64,000 nt of DNA from Azospirillum canadense (GTDB lineage: Bacteria > Pseudomonadota > Alphaproteobacteria > Azospirillales > Azospirillaceae), in the NCBI RefSeq assembly GCF_025961225.1, contig NZ_JAOQNG010000001.1, forward strand, positions 533,001 through 597,000. Direction: 5' to 3'. Below the pieces are notes generated by a model. That model did no database searches and was not told the DNA's origin. It saw only the letters and a list, made by a program, of their open reading frames with translations. A program made the position numbers and the translations under genes. Below, piece after piece: positions 21,631 through 30,819 of the stretch. How positions within the stretch are numbered: the first letter of the stretch is position 1; each line of letters opens with the position of its first letter.

Positions 21631-23363
21631 ATTATCAGTCGCCCGCCGAACTGGCGGCCCTGGGCAAGGCCCGGCAGGCATCCGGTTCGGGGGCCAGTTC
21701 GGGGGCCGGTTCGGCGGCTGTGTCGGGGGTCCGGTACGAGCACCGGCGCGCCGGCGCGCTGTGGGACGACCTCTCGCGCGCGCTGCTCCTCTGCCTGCTG
21801 ATCATCGCCTTTCTGAGCTTCCGCTCCTACGGCATCAGCACGGACGAGGAGGTGCAGCACATCTACGGCAAGAAGCTGCTGTCCTTCTACCTGTCGGGCT
21901 TCACGGACCGGTCCGCCTTCCACTTCAAGGACCTGTACCTCTACGGCGGGCTGTTCGACCTGGTGACCGCGCTGCTGGTCCACGTCTCCCCGTTTGAGGA
22001 GTACGAGACTCGGCATCTGCTCTGCGCGCTGGTCGGCGTGCTGGGCATCGCCGGAAGCTGGCGCTACGCGCGCCTGCTGGGCGGGCCACGCGCTGGGTTC
22101 CTGGCCGCGGCGCTGCTGGCGCTGTCCGGCGTCTATTACGGCGCGATGTTCAACAACACCAAGGACGTGCCCTTCGCAGCCGGCATGGTGTGGACCCTCT
22201 ATTTCGGCACGCGCATCATCAACCAGCTGCCCAGCCCGAGCCGCAGCGCCGTGCTGAAGTTCGGCCTCGTGCTGGGCCTGACGCTGGCGATCCGCGTCGG
22301 CGCGGTGCTGGCCGGCTTCTACCTGGTGGCGGCGCTGTCGCTGTATGTCGTGCTGGTGGCGTGGCGGGACGGGCTGGCGCCCGCGCTGTCGGACACGCGG
22401 CGCATCGTCCTGGCGCTGCTGCCGGCGCTGCCCGTGGCCTACGCGCTGATGGCGCTGTTCTGGCCCTGGGCCGTGTTGAACCCGCTGAACCCGCTGGAGG
22501 CGCTGCGCGTCGTCTCGCACTTCCCGATCGACATCCAGACGCTGTTCATGGGCGAGATGGTGCGGTCCAGCGACCCGCCGGCCCTTTACCTGCCGGTCTA
22601 CCTGGCGGTGAAGCTGCCGGAGGCTGTGCTGCTGGGTGCCGCGGCCGCGGTGGTGATGGCCGGGGTCTGGCTGGCGCGCGGCGGCTGGAAGGCGCGCTAC
22701 GGCTTCCCGCTGGTGCGCTGGGTGCCGCTGGTGCTGGGCGCCTTCCTGCCGATCATCCTGTTTATGCTGCTGCGCCCGTCGGTCTACAACGGCATCCGCC
22801 ATTTCCTGTTCGTGGCGCCGCCGCTGACCGTCATGGCCGGCCTCGCCATCGACCGGCTGTGGATGCGGACCGAAGGTTTCGGTCGCCGGCCGGGGCAGGT
22901 CTTCGGCGCCGCGGCCACGGTCGTGGCGGTGCTGTACGCTTGGCAGCTCGGCTGCATGCACCCGAACCAGTACGTCTACTACAACCAGTTCGCCGGCGGC
23001 ATGAAGGGCGCGGAGGGCAACTTCGAGCTGGACTACTGGGGCAACTCCCAGCACGAGGCGCTGGAGGAGCTGATCGAGCTGGTGGAGCGCGAGAACGACG
23101 GCAACCCGCCGCCGCGCCAGTACACGCTGACCGTCTGCGGGAACACGCTGGCGGTGCGCTTCGAGTTGCCGCCCTGGCTGAAGTTGGTCAACGGGATCGA
23201 GCCGGACTGGCGCAAGGCCGACTTCTTCATGGCCTTCACCCAGGTGAAGCGCTGCCCGTCGCTGCTGAACGGCCGGCCGATCATCGAGATCGCGGCCGAC
23301 GACGTGCCCCTGACCATCGTGAAGGACCGCCGCCCCCCGCCCGCGGAGATCCCGAGCGAGTAG
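21627..23363 (+). CDS. Membrane glycosyltransferase, GT39/ArnT-like
   Basis: A 578-residue protein with about ten membrane segments. After an N-terminal span, FLSFRSYGISTDEEVQHIYGK carries the acidic residues found in the first periplasmic loop of PMT/ArnT (GT-C) enzymes. A second loop reads YYGAMFNNTKDVPFAAG. Such enzymes use polyprenyl-phosphate sugars to modify lipid A, proteins or polysaccharides on the periplasmic side. The upstream gene would make that donor, and the four-base overlap supports a joint pathway. The acceptor is unknown. Confidence 0.8.
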   Translation: MNYQSPAELAALGKARQASGSGASSGAGSAAVSGVRYEHRRAGALWDDLSRALLLCLLIIAFLSFRSYGISTDEEVQHIYGKKLLSFYLSGFTDRSAFHFKDLYLYGGLFDLVTALLVHVSPFEEYETRHLLCALVGVLGIAGSWRYARLLGGPRAGFLAAALLALSGVYYGAMFNNTKDVPFAAGMVWTLYFGTRIINQLPSPSRSAVLKFGLVLGLTLAIRVGAVLAGFYLVAALSLYVVLVAWRDGLAPALSDTRRIVLALLPALPVAYALMALFWPWAVLNPLNPLEALRVVSHFPIDIQTLFMGEMVRSSDPPALYLPVYLAVKLPEAVLLGAAAAVVMAGVWLARGGWKARYGFPLVRWVPLVLGAFLPIILFMLLRPSVYNGIRHFLFVAPPLTVMAGLAIDRLWMRTEGFGRRPGQVFGAAATVVAVLYAWQLGCMHPNQYVYYNQFAGGMKGAEGNFELDYWGNSQHEALEELIELVERENDGNPPPRQYTLTVCGNTLAVRFELPPWLKLVNGIEPDWRKADFFMAFTQVKRCPSLLNGRPIIEIAADDVPLTIVKDRRPPPAEIPSE

Positions 23364-23394
23364 GGCGGACACGGTGAGCGCCTGTCTGGTTTGA

Positions 23395-23480
23395 ATTCAC
23401 CACCAAGGCACCAAGACACCAAGAGTCCTCAACATGCAGAGCGCGAGGACTCTTGGTGTCTTGGTGCCTTGGTGGTGAAT
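23395..23480. repeat. Long hairpin of CACNNAGR units (copy 1)
   Basis: Arms 23395-23429 and 23446-23480 are perfect inverted copies of 35 bp with a 16-nt loop. The arm is built of CACCAAGR units (ACCACCAAGGCACCAAGACA). Related hairpins lie at 35626-35685 and 44999-45112. It has no T-run and lies between two co-directional genes. Confidence 0.9.
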
Positions 23481-23627
23481 CCCCTTACCCGGAGCGTGAC
23501 CCTCCCCGACAGACTACCCCTCCGGCCCGCGGGCACCCCGTTGGCGTGATCTCCGTCCGTGGGCGTACCGTGTGACGTTTCCGACACCCACTCTCCCCTT
23601 CCAGGGTCGTGCAGGACGGAGGGTGGG

Positions 23628-24827
23628 ATGCGGGGGCCGGTGGTCGGTGTCGTGTCGTTTCTTGCCCTCTGGGGGTGGGTGTCGGTTCCCGCGGCCGATC
23701 CGGTCGCGACCCATCCGGGCACCGCCTATCAAAACGGGGCCGGCGGCTTGCGCGACACCGTCGCGGCAATGGCCGACCAACGGCTGTCGGAGGCTGGGCC
23801 GGGGAGCCTGGTGGTCGGTGTCATCCGCGACGACGTCAAGGTGGTGGTCGGGCGCGGGGACAGCGGCCGGCCGGACGGCGGCCCGCCCGACGGGCGCACG
23901 CTGTTCCAGATCGCCTCTCTGACCAAGCCCTTCACCGGCACCATTCTGGCGGAGCTGATCCGCGCCGGCCGCGTGGCGCCGACCGACCCGCTGGCCCGCC
24001 ACCTGCCCAAGCCGAACCACGCGCCGGACTTCGACGGCCAGCCCATCCGGCTGCGCGACCTCGCCACCCACACCGCTGGCCTGCCCAACGTGCCGGAGAC
24101 GCCACGCTTCTCCTGGAACCGGCTGGAGGACCCGCGCAACCCCTACAAGCCGCTGACGCGGGAGGAGGTGGCTTCCTGGCTGTCGAACTTCAGCCTGCCG
24201 GTGCCGCCGGGCACCCGGTTCCGCTATTCGAACGTCGGCATGGCCGTGCTGGGGGAGGCGCTGTCGACCGCCGCCGGAACCCCCTACGAAACCCTGCTGA
24301 AGCGCGTCGTCACCGAACGCTTCGGCCTGAAGGACACGACGCTCCGCCTGTCAGCGGAGCAGCGCGCCCGCAAGGCGGTGGGCCACGCGCGCGGGCAGGT
24401 CGTCCCCGACTGGGAGGCGCCGGCCATGCAGCCCTCCTTCGGGCTCTATTCGACGGCGAACGACCTGCTGCGCTGGCTGCGCGTCAACATGGGCGACTGT
24501 TCGGCCGCAGCAGGGAACGGGAGCCCTTGCGATCCGGACGTGGCGGCCACGCTGACGCTCGCCCAGTCGGTGCAGGTCGACGGCCGGGCGTTGCGCGACC
24601 CGGGGGCGCTGGGGCAGGGGGCGATGGCGCTGGGCTGGTTCGTGGCCTGGGCCGGCGACGGCACGCCGATCCTCTGGCATTCCGGCTCGACCGGCGGCTT
24701 CAACGCCTACATCGCCTTTTCCCGCGCGCACCGCTGGGCCGCGGTGGCCCTGACCAACAGCGACCCCGACCGCGTCGTCGCCGACAAGGTGGTGGGCGAC
24801 ATCATCAACCATCTCGAGTCGCACTGA
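23628..24827 (+). CDS. Secreted serine hydrolase, beta-lactamase class C family
   Basis: A 399-residue protein of the class C beta-lactamase/esterase/D-Ala-D-Ala carboxypeptidase fold. It has a signal peptide (MRGPVVGVVSFLALWGWVSVP), the nucleophile motif ASLTKPF (SxxK, about residue 105), the RYSNVG (YxN) motif near residue 202, and WHSGSTGG, which fills the KTG-like position. GGACGGAGGGTGGG precedes the ATG. True lactamase activity cannot be claimed; an esterase or peptidase role is equally possible. Confidence 0.85.
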   Translation: MRGPVVGVVSFLALWGWVSVPAADPVATHPGTAYQNGAGGLRDTVAAMADQRLSEAGPGSLVVGVIRDDVKVVVGRGDSGRPDGGPPDGRTLFQIASLTKPFTGTILAELIRAGRVAPTDPLARHLPKPNHAPDFDGQPIRLRDLATHTAGLPNVPETPRFSWNRLEDPRNPYKPLTREEVASWLSNFSLPVPPGTRFRYSNVGMAVLGEALSTAAGTPYETLLKRVVTERFGLKDTTLRLSAEQRARKAVGHARGQVVPDWEAPAMQPSFGLYSTANDLLRWLRVNMGDCSAAAGNGSPCDPDVAATLTLAQSVQVDGRALRDPGALGQGAMALGWFVAWAGDGTPILWHSGSTGGFNAYIAFSRAHRWAAVALTNSDPDRVVADKVVGDIINHLESH

Positions 24828-24896
24828 GGCGGGTGCGGCAACGCTTCACGGGCGGCGGTGTTGACCCAGGAGGTCACCACCACGGAGAGCCCGGGC

Positions 24897-25670
24897 ATGA
24901 AGCAGTTCCTGTTGACCAGCGCATCCTTCGTCGCGATCACGGTCGGCGCGACCCTGTTGCTGCGCAGCGTGTCCGGGGCGTCCCCGGCGCGGCGGGAGGC
25001 GGGACAGCCGGTCCGCAGACCAAGGATCATGCCGCAGATCGCGCCGGCCCAGCGCGGGATGTCGGACGAGGAGGTGCGCATGGTCACGCGCAACTTCCTG
25101 CTCTACTTCATCATCCCGCTCTGGCTCGCCTCCGGCGTGGCGGACTGGCTGTGCCACCGGACCACCGACATCCAGCACACCACCGGCGCCAAGGAGACGA
25201 TGATCCACCTGCTGATGCTGGTGGAGATGGGCGTGCCGACGCTGGCCGGCCTGTTCCTGGAGATCAACTCGCCGGTGCTGGCGCTGATGATCGCGTCTTT
25301 CCTGCTGCACGAGGCGACGGCGCTGTGGGACGTCAGCTACGCCATCACAGCGCGCGAGGTCTCGCCCATCGAACAGCACGTCCACAGCTTCCTGGAGATG
25401 CTGCCGCTGATGGCAGTGTCCTTCATCGCGGTGATGCATTGGCCGAAGGCCCTGGCCCTGGTCGGCCTGTGCGAGGACGAGGACCGCAGCATCCGGCTGA
25501 AGCGGGATCCGCTGCCCGTGGGCTACGTCGCCACCCTGATCGGGCTGATCGGACTGTTGGAGGTGCTGCCGTACCTGGAGGAGATGTACCGCGACTGGCG
25601 CGCTCATCCCGGCCGGCTGATGCCGCCGAAGGCCGAGCGGATGCAGGAGGCGATCCCGGCGGCGGGCTGA
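24897..25670 (+). CDS. Polytopic membrane protein with conserved-looking His/Glu, unknown function
   Basis: I do not recognise this family. The 257 residues include an N-terminal span (MKQFLLTSASFVAITVGATL) and at least four more: LLYFIIPLWLASGVADWL, HLLMLVEMGVPTLAGLFL, LALMIASFLLHEA and VGYVATLIGLIGLLEVLP. Polar residues sit in or next to the spans (DWLCHR, MIHLLMLVE, LLHEATALWD, EQHVHSFLEM), as in proteins that hold a metal or haem in the membrane. ATG 24897 follows GGAGAGCCCGGGC; an earlier start at 24858 is open. Confidence 0.65.
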   Translation: MKQFLLTSASFVAITVGATLLLRSVSGASPARREAGQPVRRPRIMPQIAPAQRGMSDEEVRMVTRNFLLYFIIPLWLASGVADWLCHRTTDIQHTTGAKETMIHLLMLVEMGVPTLAGLFLEINSPVLALMIASFLLHEATALWDVSYAITAREVSPIEQHVHSFLEMLPLMAVSFIAVMHWPKALALVGLCEDEDRSIRLKRDPLPVGYVATLIGLIGLLEVLPYLEEMYRDWRAHPGRLMPPKAERMQEAIPAAG

Positions 25671-25683
25671 GCCGCAAACCGGC

Positions 25684-26100
25684 TCAGTGCAGCCGGGTTG
25701 AGGACGGGCGGCCGATGGGATCGTTCGTGTGGACCAGCGGGTCGGCGATCGGGCCGGCCTGGTGATGGACGAGCCGCCATTCCCCGTCCTCGCGCGCGAA
25801 CAGGTTGGTGGCGGCCAGCACGGCGTGGCCCAGCGTTTCCTCGCAGATGACGACCGCGGTGTCGCCGTACAGCATCACCCGCTCGTTGCGGGCCTGGATG
25901 ACCGGGCCGTTGGGGACGTTCAGCACGTCCCCCCAGCTGGCCATGACCGCCTCCCGCCCGAACAGGATCGTCCAGCCCGGATGGATGCAGCACACGGGCA
26001 GGTGGGCCGCCCACAGGGAGTCCATGGCGGGATAGTCGCGGTCGCTGAAGGCCCGGTAGAAGGCTTGGTTCAGGGCCAGAACGGCGTCGCGGTCGGTCAT
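25684..26100 (-). CDS. SnoaL/NTF2-like small protein
   Basis: A 138-residue cytoplasmic protein with the cone-shaped SnoaL/NTF2 pattern: ALNQAFYRAFSDRDYPAMDSLWA at the N-terminus, IHPGWTILFGREAVMASW in the middle, and EDGEWRLVHHQAGPI at the end. Members act as isomerases, hydratases or ligand-binding proteins; the substrate is unknown. ATG 26100 has GGAGAG upstream. It converges on the membrane-protein gene before it, 13 bp away. Confidence 0.75.
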   Translation of the reverse strand: MTDRDAVLALNQAFYRAFSDRDYPAMDSLWAAHLPVCCIHPGWTILFGREAVMASWGDVLNVPNGPVIQARNERVMLYGDTAVVICEETLGHAVLAATNLFAREDGEWRLVHHQAGPIADPLVHTNDPIGRPSSTRLH

Positions 26101-26233
26101 TGTGGAAAAGCTCTCCGGATCACTCCGAGAGCTTCTAAACAAGCAACCGTTTCATTCGCAAGTGCCGGTCCGATATAAATCACAAGCAAATGCCTTTGGA
26201 CCCATGCCATCGGGCGGGCGACCGCGGCGCTCC

Positions 26234-27217
26234 TCACGCCTTGATGTCAACCTTGGCGGGTGTTTCCGCCTTGTCCGTGGCCGCGGGGGCCTTGCCATCG
26301 GTCAGTCCTTCCACCGGTTGCGACAGGTCCAGGTTCAGGTGCATGACGCCGTCGGCGCTCTTGGTCGGCTTCAGCACGCCGGACCCGCTCATGCCGCCGC
26401 CCTTGGCCATCATGCCGTTCAGCTTCTCCAGGACGCCCTTGATTTCGTCCTCGCTGAAGCCGTTGGCGCGGACGATCATGCCGGTCGACTTGCCGGTGAC
26501 CTTGGTGTTCGTCTGGCCGAACGCGACGCTGCCCGACCCGTCGGCGTTCAGGGCCGCCTCCACGCTCTGGTCCTGGCGCTGGAAGTCCAGCGTGGACTTG
26601 GCGAAGGAGATGCGGACCGACTTGTTGCCGTCCTGGATGGTCAGCTCGATCCCGCGCGACTCGATCGTGAACTGGGAGCGCGCCTCCTGCATGCTCATGG
26701 ACATCTGGCTGAAATCCATGGACTTCAGCTTGTCCTTCAGATGGTCGCCGAAGCCGTCGAGCACGCCGTCGACCCGGTCCTTAGGCATGCCGAGCGCGTC
26801 GAGCGTGCTGCCCAGGTCGCTTTTCATCCCGTCGATGGCCTTCTCGAAGGCGCCGGCCAGGCCCTTGGAATGGTCGAGCGCGCCCTTCATGATGTCCAGC
26901 GCCTGCGCCGCGCGGTCGCTCATCGCCTGGGCGCCCGTGCCGCTGCCGCCGGTCATCCCCTTGCCGGCCGTCCCCTTGCCGGCGTAGTCCGACGCTCTTG
27001 TGTCGGAGGCGGCCGGCTTCTTGCCGGACAGGCCGTCGAGCAGCGTTTCCATGGATTGGCTGATGGTGTAGGCCGGGCTGGCGGCCTTCTTATCGTCTGC
27101 CTTCGAGTTCTCCGACGCCGAAGAGGCCGACTTGCCATCGGTGGTCTTCTTGGCCGCCGGGGTCTGGAGGACCGAACTGGTCGTCCCGTTCGGCCCGGAG
27201 AGTTCCGAGTAGTACAT
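26234..27217 (-). CDS. Hypothetical protein, low-complexity N-terminus
   Basis: Not recognised. 327 residues with no signal peptide or membrane span. The first 100 are Ser/Ala/Lys/Gly-rich. A helical Met- and Lys-rich middle follows (LKSMDFSQMSMSMQEARSQF), then a beta-rich part (RGIELTIQDGNKSVRISFAK) and the C-terminal GFSEDEIKGVLEKLNGMMAK. The codon bias is normal for the window. The layout resembles a flagellar or other exported structural protein, but nothing confirms it. ATG 27217 follows GGGAGACG. Confidence 0.7.
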   Translation of the reverse strand: MYYSELSGPNGTTSSVLQTPAAKKTTDGKSASSASENSKADDKKAASPAYTISQSMETLLDGLSGKKPAASDTRASDYAGKGTAGKGMTGGSGTGAQAMSDRAAQALDIMKGALDHSKGLAGAFEKAIDGMKSDLGSTLDALGMPKDRVDGVLDGFGDHLKDKLKSMDFSQMSMSMQEARSQFTIESRGIELTIQDGNKSVRISFAKSTLDFQRQDQSVEAALNADGSGSVAFGQTNTKVTGKSTGMIVRANGFSEDEIKGVLEKLNGMMAKGGGMSGSGVLKPTKSADGVMHLNLDLSQPVEGLTDGKAPAATDKAETPAKVDIKA

Positions 27218-27340
27218 CGACGTCTCCCGCGTATTATCGTTGTCAGCGCACCGTACTATTGCCGCGGGAATCTTTACCACAGGTTAATCCGCTGCGCCAG
27301 GGCGCAACGCCAAGTCGCATTGCTTTGTGAGCTTACGGTT

Positions 27341-28900
27341 CTATCCGGTGCGGCGGGCGGTCTCCTCCACTTCGGCGAGCGGCTGGGTGGCCGGCCCGTT
27401 CAGCACCGCCCCGTCCACCGTGAAGCGGGAGCCATGGCACGGGCAGTCCCAGGTTTTCTCGCCGGGGTTCCAGTGCACCACGCATTTCAGGTGCGGGCAG
27501 ACGGCGGAGCGGCGGTGCAGCGTGCCGGCGTCGTCGCGGTAGACGGCGATGGGCTTCCCGCCGGACTTCAGCACGGCGCCCTCGCCGGGTGCGATGCCCT
27601 GTTCCGACTCCACCTCCGACCGCCGCACATAGTCCAGGTACTGGCGTCCGACGTCGATGTTCTCGCGCAGGTAGGTGCCGAGCTTGTTGGTCATCTTGCG
27701 GCCGGGGTCGTAGAGCGCGGCCCAGGGGCTTCCGCTGCCGTGGATCAGTTCGCACAGGACCATGCCGGCGATGGTGCCGTGGGTCATGCCCATGCCGCTG
27801 TCGCCGGTCGCCACGAAGATCCGCCCCCCGTAGGCCGGGTCGCGGCCGATGAAGGCCAGCCCGTCGAAGGGTTCCATCACCTGTCCGGACCAGCGGTACT
27901 CCACCGCGCCGGCCTCCGGGAAATGCTCGCGCGTCCAGGCCTCCAGCGCGGCCCAGCGGCTGTCCATGTCGCGCGCCTCGCCGGTCTTGTGGTCCTCGCC
28001 GCCGACGATCAGCAGGTCGTGGCCCTCCTCCGGCTGGAGCCGTACGTAATGATAGCTGTCCAGCGTGTCCCAATAGAGCCCGTCCGGCACTGTCCCCTTC
28101 GGCACGCGCGCCGCGATGGCGTAGGTGCGGTAGGCGGCCTGCTTGGTGTGGATCGCGAATCGGTCACTGATGGGGGAGTTGGTGGCGACCACCACGGCGT
28201 CGGCGTCGATGGTCGTGTGGTCAGGACCGACATGGACATGCGCCCGCTCTCCCTCCTGCCCGACAGCGGAGACGTGGGCGCGGGTGGCGAGGCGGCCGCC
28301 GCGCGCCAGGAAGGCGCGGGTCAGCCCGGCCAGGTACTTCAACGCGTGGAAGCGCCCTTGGCGGGGGAAGCGCAGGCAGGGGCCGGGGTGGTGGATCGGC
28401 GGGTGGTCCATCCGCTCCACATCCTCCAGCCCGGCGCGGCGGGCGGCGTCCAGTTCATTGTCGATGGTGGAGGGCGACTGGCCGGGCGCCAACATCAGGT
28501 AGCCGTCGAGCCGTTTGAGGTCGCAGTCGATGTTCTCCTCGCGGGCGATCCGCTCGATGGTGTCGATGGCGGCGCTGTGGCTGTCGGCGGCCATGCGGGC
28601 GCCGGACTCGCTGTGCAGCCGGATCATCTCGGTGTAGCGGTCGTCGATGGCGTTGGACAGGTGGGCGGTCGTGCGCCCCGTCTCGCCGTCGCCCGGCTGC
28701 CCGTCGTCCAGCAGCAGGACCCGCTTGCCGGAGCGCTGGAGCAGATAGGCGGTGGTGACGCCGGCGATCCCGGCCCCGACCACGATGACGTCAGGCTTTT
28801 CGGCCGCAAGGTCGGCGTTGCCGGCGGGCATCGGCCCGGTTTGCATCGGCCCAGGGGACGCGCTCATCCAGACGGAGGTCGTGGTGCCGGAACCCTGCAT
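27341..28900 (-). CDS. FAD-dependent oxidoreductase with C-terminal Rieske [2Fe-2S] domain
   Basis: A 519-residue fusion. The N-terminal DAO-type flavin domain has the dinucleotide motif VIVVGAGIAGVTTAYLLQRS (about residues 38-57) and a late GRIFVATGDSGMGMTHGTIAG. The last 100 residues form a Rieske domain with CPHLKC and CPCHGSRF ligands. This architecture is known in bacteria and cyanobacteria as a flavin dehydrogenase that passes electrons to its own iron-sulfur centre. The substrate is unknown. GGAAAGGG lies before the ATG. Confidence 0.9.
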   Translation of the reverse strand: MQGSGTTTSVWMSASPGPMQTGPMPAGNADLAAEKPDVIVVGAGIAGVTTAYLLQRSGKRVLLLDDGQPGDGETGRTTAHLSNAIDDRYTEMIRLHSESGARMAADSHSAAIDTIERIAREENIDCDLKRLDGYLMLAPGQSPSTIDNELDAARRAGLEDVERMDHPPIHHPGPCLRFPRQGRFHALKYLAGLTRAFLARGGRLATRAHVSAVGQEGERAHVHVGPDHTTIDADAVVVATNSPISDRFAIHTKQAAYRTYAIAARVPKGTVPDGLYWDTLDSYHYVRLQPEEGHDLLIVGGEDHKTGEARDMDSRWAALEAWTREHFPEAGAVEYRWSGQVMEPFDGLAFIGRDPAYGGRIFVATGDSGMGMTHGTIAGMVLCELIHGSGSPWAALYDPGRKMTNKLGTYLRENIDVGRQYLDYVRRSEVESEQGIAPGEGAVLKSGGKPIAVYRDDAGTLHRRSAVCPHLKCVVHWNPGEKTWDCPCHGSRFTVDGAVLNGPATQPLAEVEETARRTG

Positions 28901-29049
28901 GGCCTGTTACCCTTTCCGATGAGCATGCGTTCCCAGGGGAACAGCCACGCGGCAGGCGGGTTCCGGTGCGCCAGCACGCCGCTTTCGCCCCCGGCGTCCG
29001 GCTGCTACGCTGCCGTCTCGTCCTTGCCGATCCACCAGACGACAGAGCC

Positions 29050-30714
29050 ATGACCGACCGCCTTACCATCGCGCTGGCCCAACTGAACCCGACCGTCGGC
29101 AACATCACGGCCAACATCGACCGCATCCGCAACGCGCGGGCCGAAGCCGCCGCGCGCGGCGCCGACCTCGTCGTCTGTCCGGAGCTGGTGGTGACCGGCT
29201 ACCCGCCCGAGGATCTGGTGCTGAAGCCCTTTTTCCTCGACCTCGTGGAAAAGGCGGTGAAGGGCCTCGCCGAGGAGACCGCCGACGGCGGCCCGGCGGT
29301 GCTGGTGGGGACGCCCTGGCGCGAGGGCGGCAACCGCTACAACGCGGCGCTGCTGCTCGACGGCGGCAAGGTCGCGGCGACCCGCTTCAAGGTCGACCTG
29401 CCGAACTACGGCGTCTTCGACGAGAAGCGCGTCTTCGCCGCCGGCCCGATGCCGGGCCCGATCAACTTCCGCGGCGTGCGGCTGGGCGTGCCCATCTGCG
29501 AGGACATCTGGAGCCCGGATGTGGTGGAGACGCTGGCCGAGAGCGGGGCGGAGATCTTGATTGTCCCCAACGGCAGCCCCTTCGAGGTCGGCAAGCACGA
29601 CCAGCGCATCCAATTGTCAGTGGAGCGCGTCACCGAGTCCGGCCTGCCGCTGATCTATGTGAACCAGGTCGGCGGCCAGGACGAGCTGGTCTTCGACGGC
29701 GCCAGCTTCGCGCTCGGCGCCGACCGCAAGCTGGTCGCCCAGGCCCCGTCCTTCACCGAGCACCTGATGCTGACCCACTGGCAGCGCGGGGCGGACGACG
29801 TATGGACCTGCGCGGAGGCGGAGCGCATCGCGCCGGCCGGGGACCTGGAGTCGATCTATTCCGCCCTGGTGCTGGGTCTGCGCGACTATGTGACCAAGAA
29901 CCGCTTCCCCGGCGTCATCCTGGGCCTGTCGGGCGGCATCGACTCGGCGCTGTCGGCGGCGATCGCGGTGGATGCGCTGGGGGCGGATCGGGTGCACGGC
30001 GTGATGATGCCCTCGCCCTACACCTCGCAGGAGAGCCTGGACGACGCGGCGGAGTCGGCGGAGCTGTTGGGGTGCAAGCTCGACACCATCCCCATCGTCC
30101 CGGCGATGGAGGCGTTCGAGCGCATGCTGCTGCCGGCCTTCGCCGGCCGTGACCAGGATATCACGGAGGAGAACATCCAGTCCCGCTCGCGCGGGATCAC
30201 GCTGATGGCGCTGTCCAACAAGTTCGGCGCCATGGTGCTGTCCACCGGCAACAAGTCGGAGATGTCGGTTGGCTACGCCACGCTCTACGGCGACATGTGC
30301 GGCGGCTACGCGGTGCTGAAGGACGTCTACAAGACGACGGTCTACGACGTGTCGCGCTGGCGCAACGACAACATCCCGGTCGGCGCCCTGGGGCCCGCCG
30401 GGCGCGTCGTGCCGGAGCGCGTGCTGGTCAAGGCCCCGACCGCGGAGCTGAAGCCCAACCAGACCGACCAGGACACGCTGCCGCCCTACGAGGTGCTGGA
30501 CGACATCCTGGAATGCCTGGTGGAAAAGGACTTCGGCGTGCCGGAGATCGTCGCCCGCGGCCACGCGCCGGAGGTGGTGAACAAGGTCTGGCGCATGCTG
30601 CACCTGGCCGAATACAAGCGCCGCCAAGCGCCCCCGGGCCCGAAGATCACGCGGCGCATCTTCAATCGCGAACGGCGGTACCCGATCACCAACGGGTTCA
30701 CGAGCATCGTGTGA
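29050..30714 (+). CDS. nadE: Glutamine-dependent NAD(+) synthetase NadE
   Basis: Amidates nicotinate adenine dinucleotide to NAD. The N-terminal half is a nitrilase-type glutaminase with catalytic Glu, Lys and Cys regions (CPELVVTGYPPEDL, FKVDLPNYGVFDEKRVF, GVPICEDIW). The C-terminal half is the PP-loop synthetase with LGLSGGIDSALSAAIAVDAL and STGNKSEMSVGYATLYGD. 554 residues is the usual length of the two-domain form. The ATG was set where the nitrilase domain begins. Confidence 0.97.
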   Translation: MTDRLTIALAQLNPTVGNITANIDRIRNARAEAAARGADLVVCPELVVTGYPPEDLVLKPFFLDLVEKAVKGLAEETADGGPAVLVGTPWREGGNRYNAALLLDGGKVAATRFKVDLPNYGVFDEKRVFAAGPMPGPINFRGVRLGVPICEDIWSPDVVETLAESGAEILIVPNGSPFEVGKHDQRIQLSVERVTESGLPLIYVNQVGGQDELVFDGASFALGADRKLVAQAPSFTEHLMLTHWQRGADDVWTCAEAERIAPAGDLESIYSALVLGLRDYVTKNRFPGVILGLSGGIDSALSAAIAVDALGADRVHGVMMPSPYTSQESLDDAAESAELLGCKLDTIPIVPAMEAFERMLLPAFAGRDQDITEENIQSRSRGITLMALSNKFGAMVLSTGNKSEMSVGYATLYGDMCGGYAVLKDVYKTTVYDVSRWRNDNIPVGALGPAGRVVPERVLVKAPTAELKPNQTDQDTLPPYEVLDDILECLVEKDFGVPEIVARGHAPEVVNKVWRMLHLAEYKRRQAPPGPKITRRIFNRERRYPITNGFTSIV

Positions 30715-30739
30715 GGGGGGTAAGCCGGGGCGCCTCTTG

Positions 30740-30805
30740 CCCCCACCCTAACCCTCCCCCGCCCAGCGGGGGAGGGAGGGACCCGTGAAGCGGGAGGGTG
30801 GGGGA
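30740..30805. repeat. C-rich palindromic repeat after nadE
   Basis: CCCCCACCCTAACCCTCCCC (30740-30759 and one more C) pairs with GGGGAGGG and GGAGGGTGGGGG within 30768-30804. It fills the gap between the convergent nadE and Ntn-hydrolase genes, where it could act as a bidirectional structured 3' end, although there is no T-run. Confidence 0.8.
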
Positions 30806-30819
30806 ACCGGTGCCCGAAC

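Noticed and set aside
23628..24827. Acquired antibiotic-resistance beta-lactamase
   Set aside because: SxxK and YxN are also found in esterases and peptidases; base composition and context are ordinary for the chromosome.
30740..30805. Rho-independent terminator for nadE
   Set aside because: The hairpin is strong but has no T-run on either strand and matches a dispersed repeat family.
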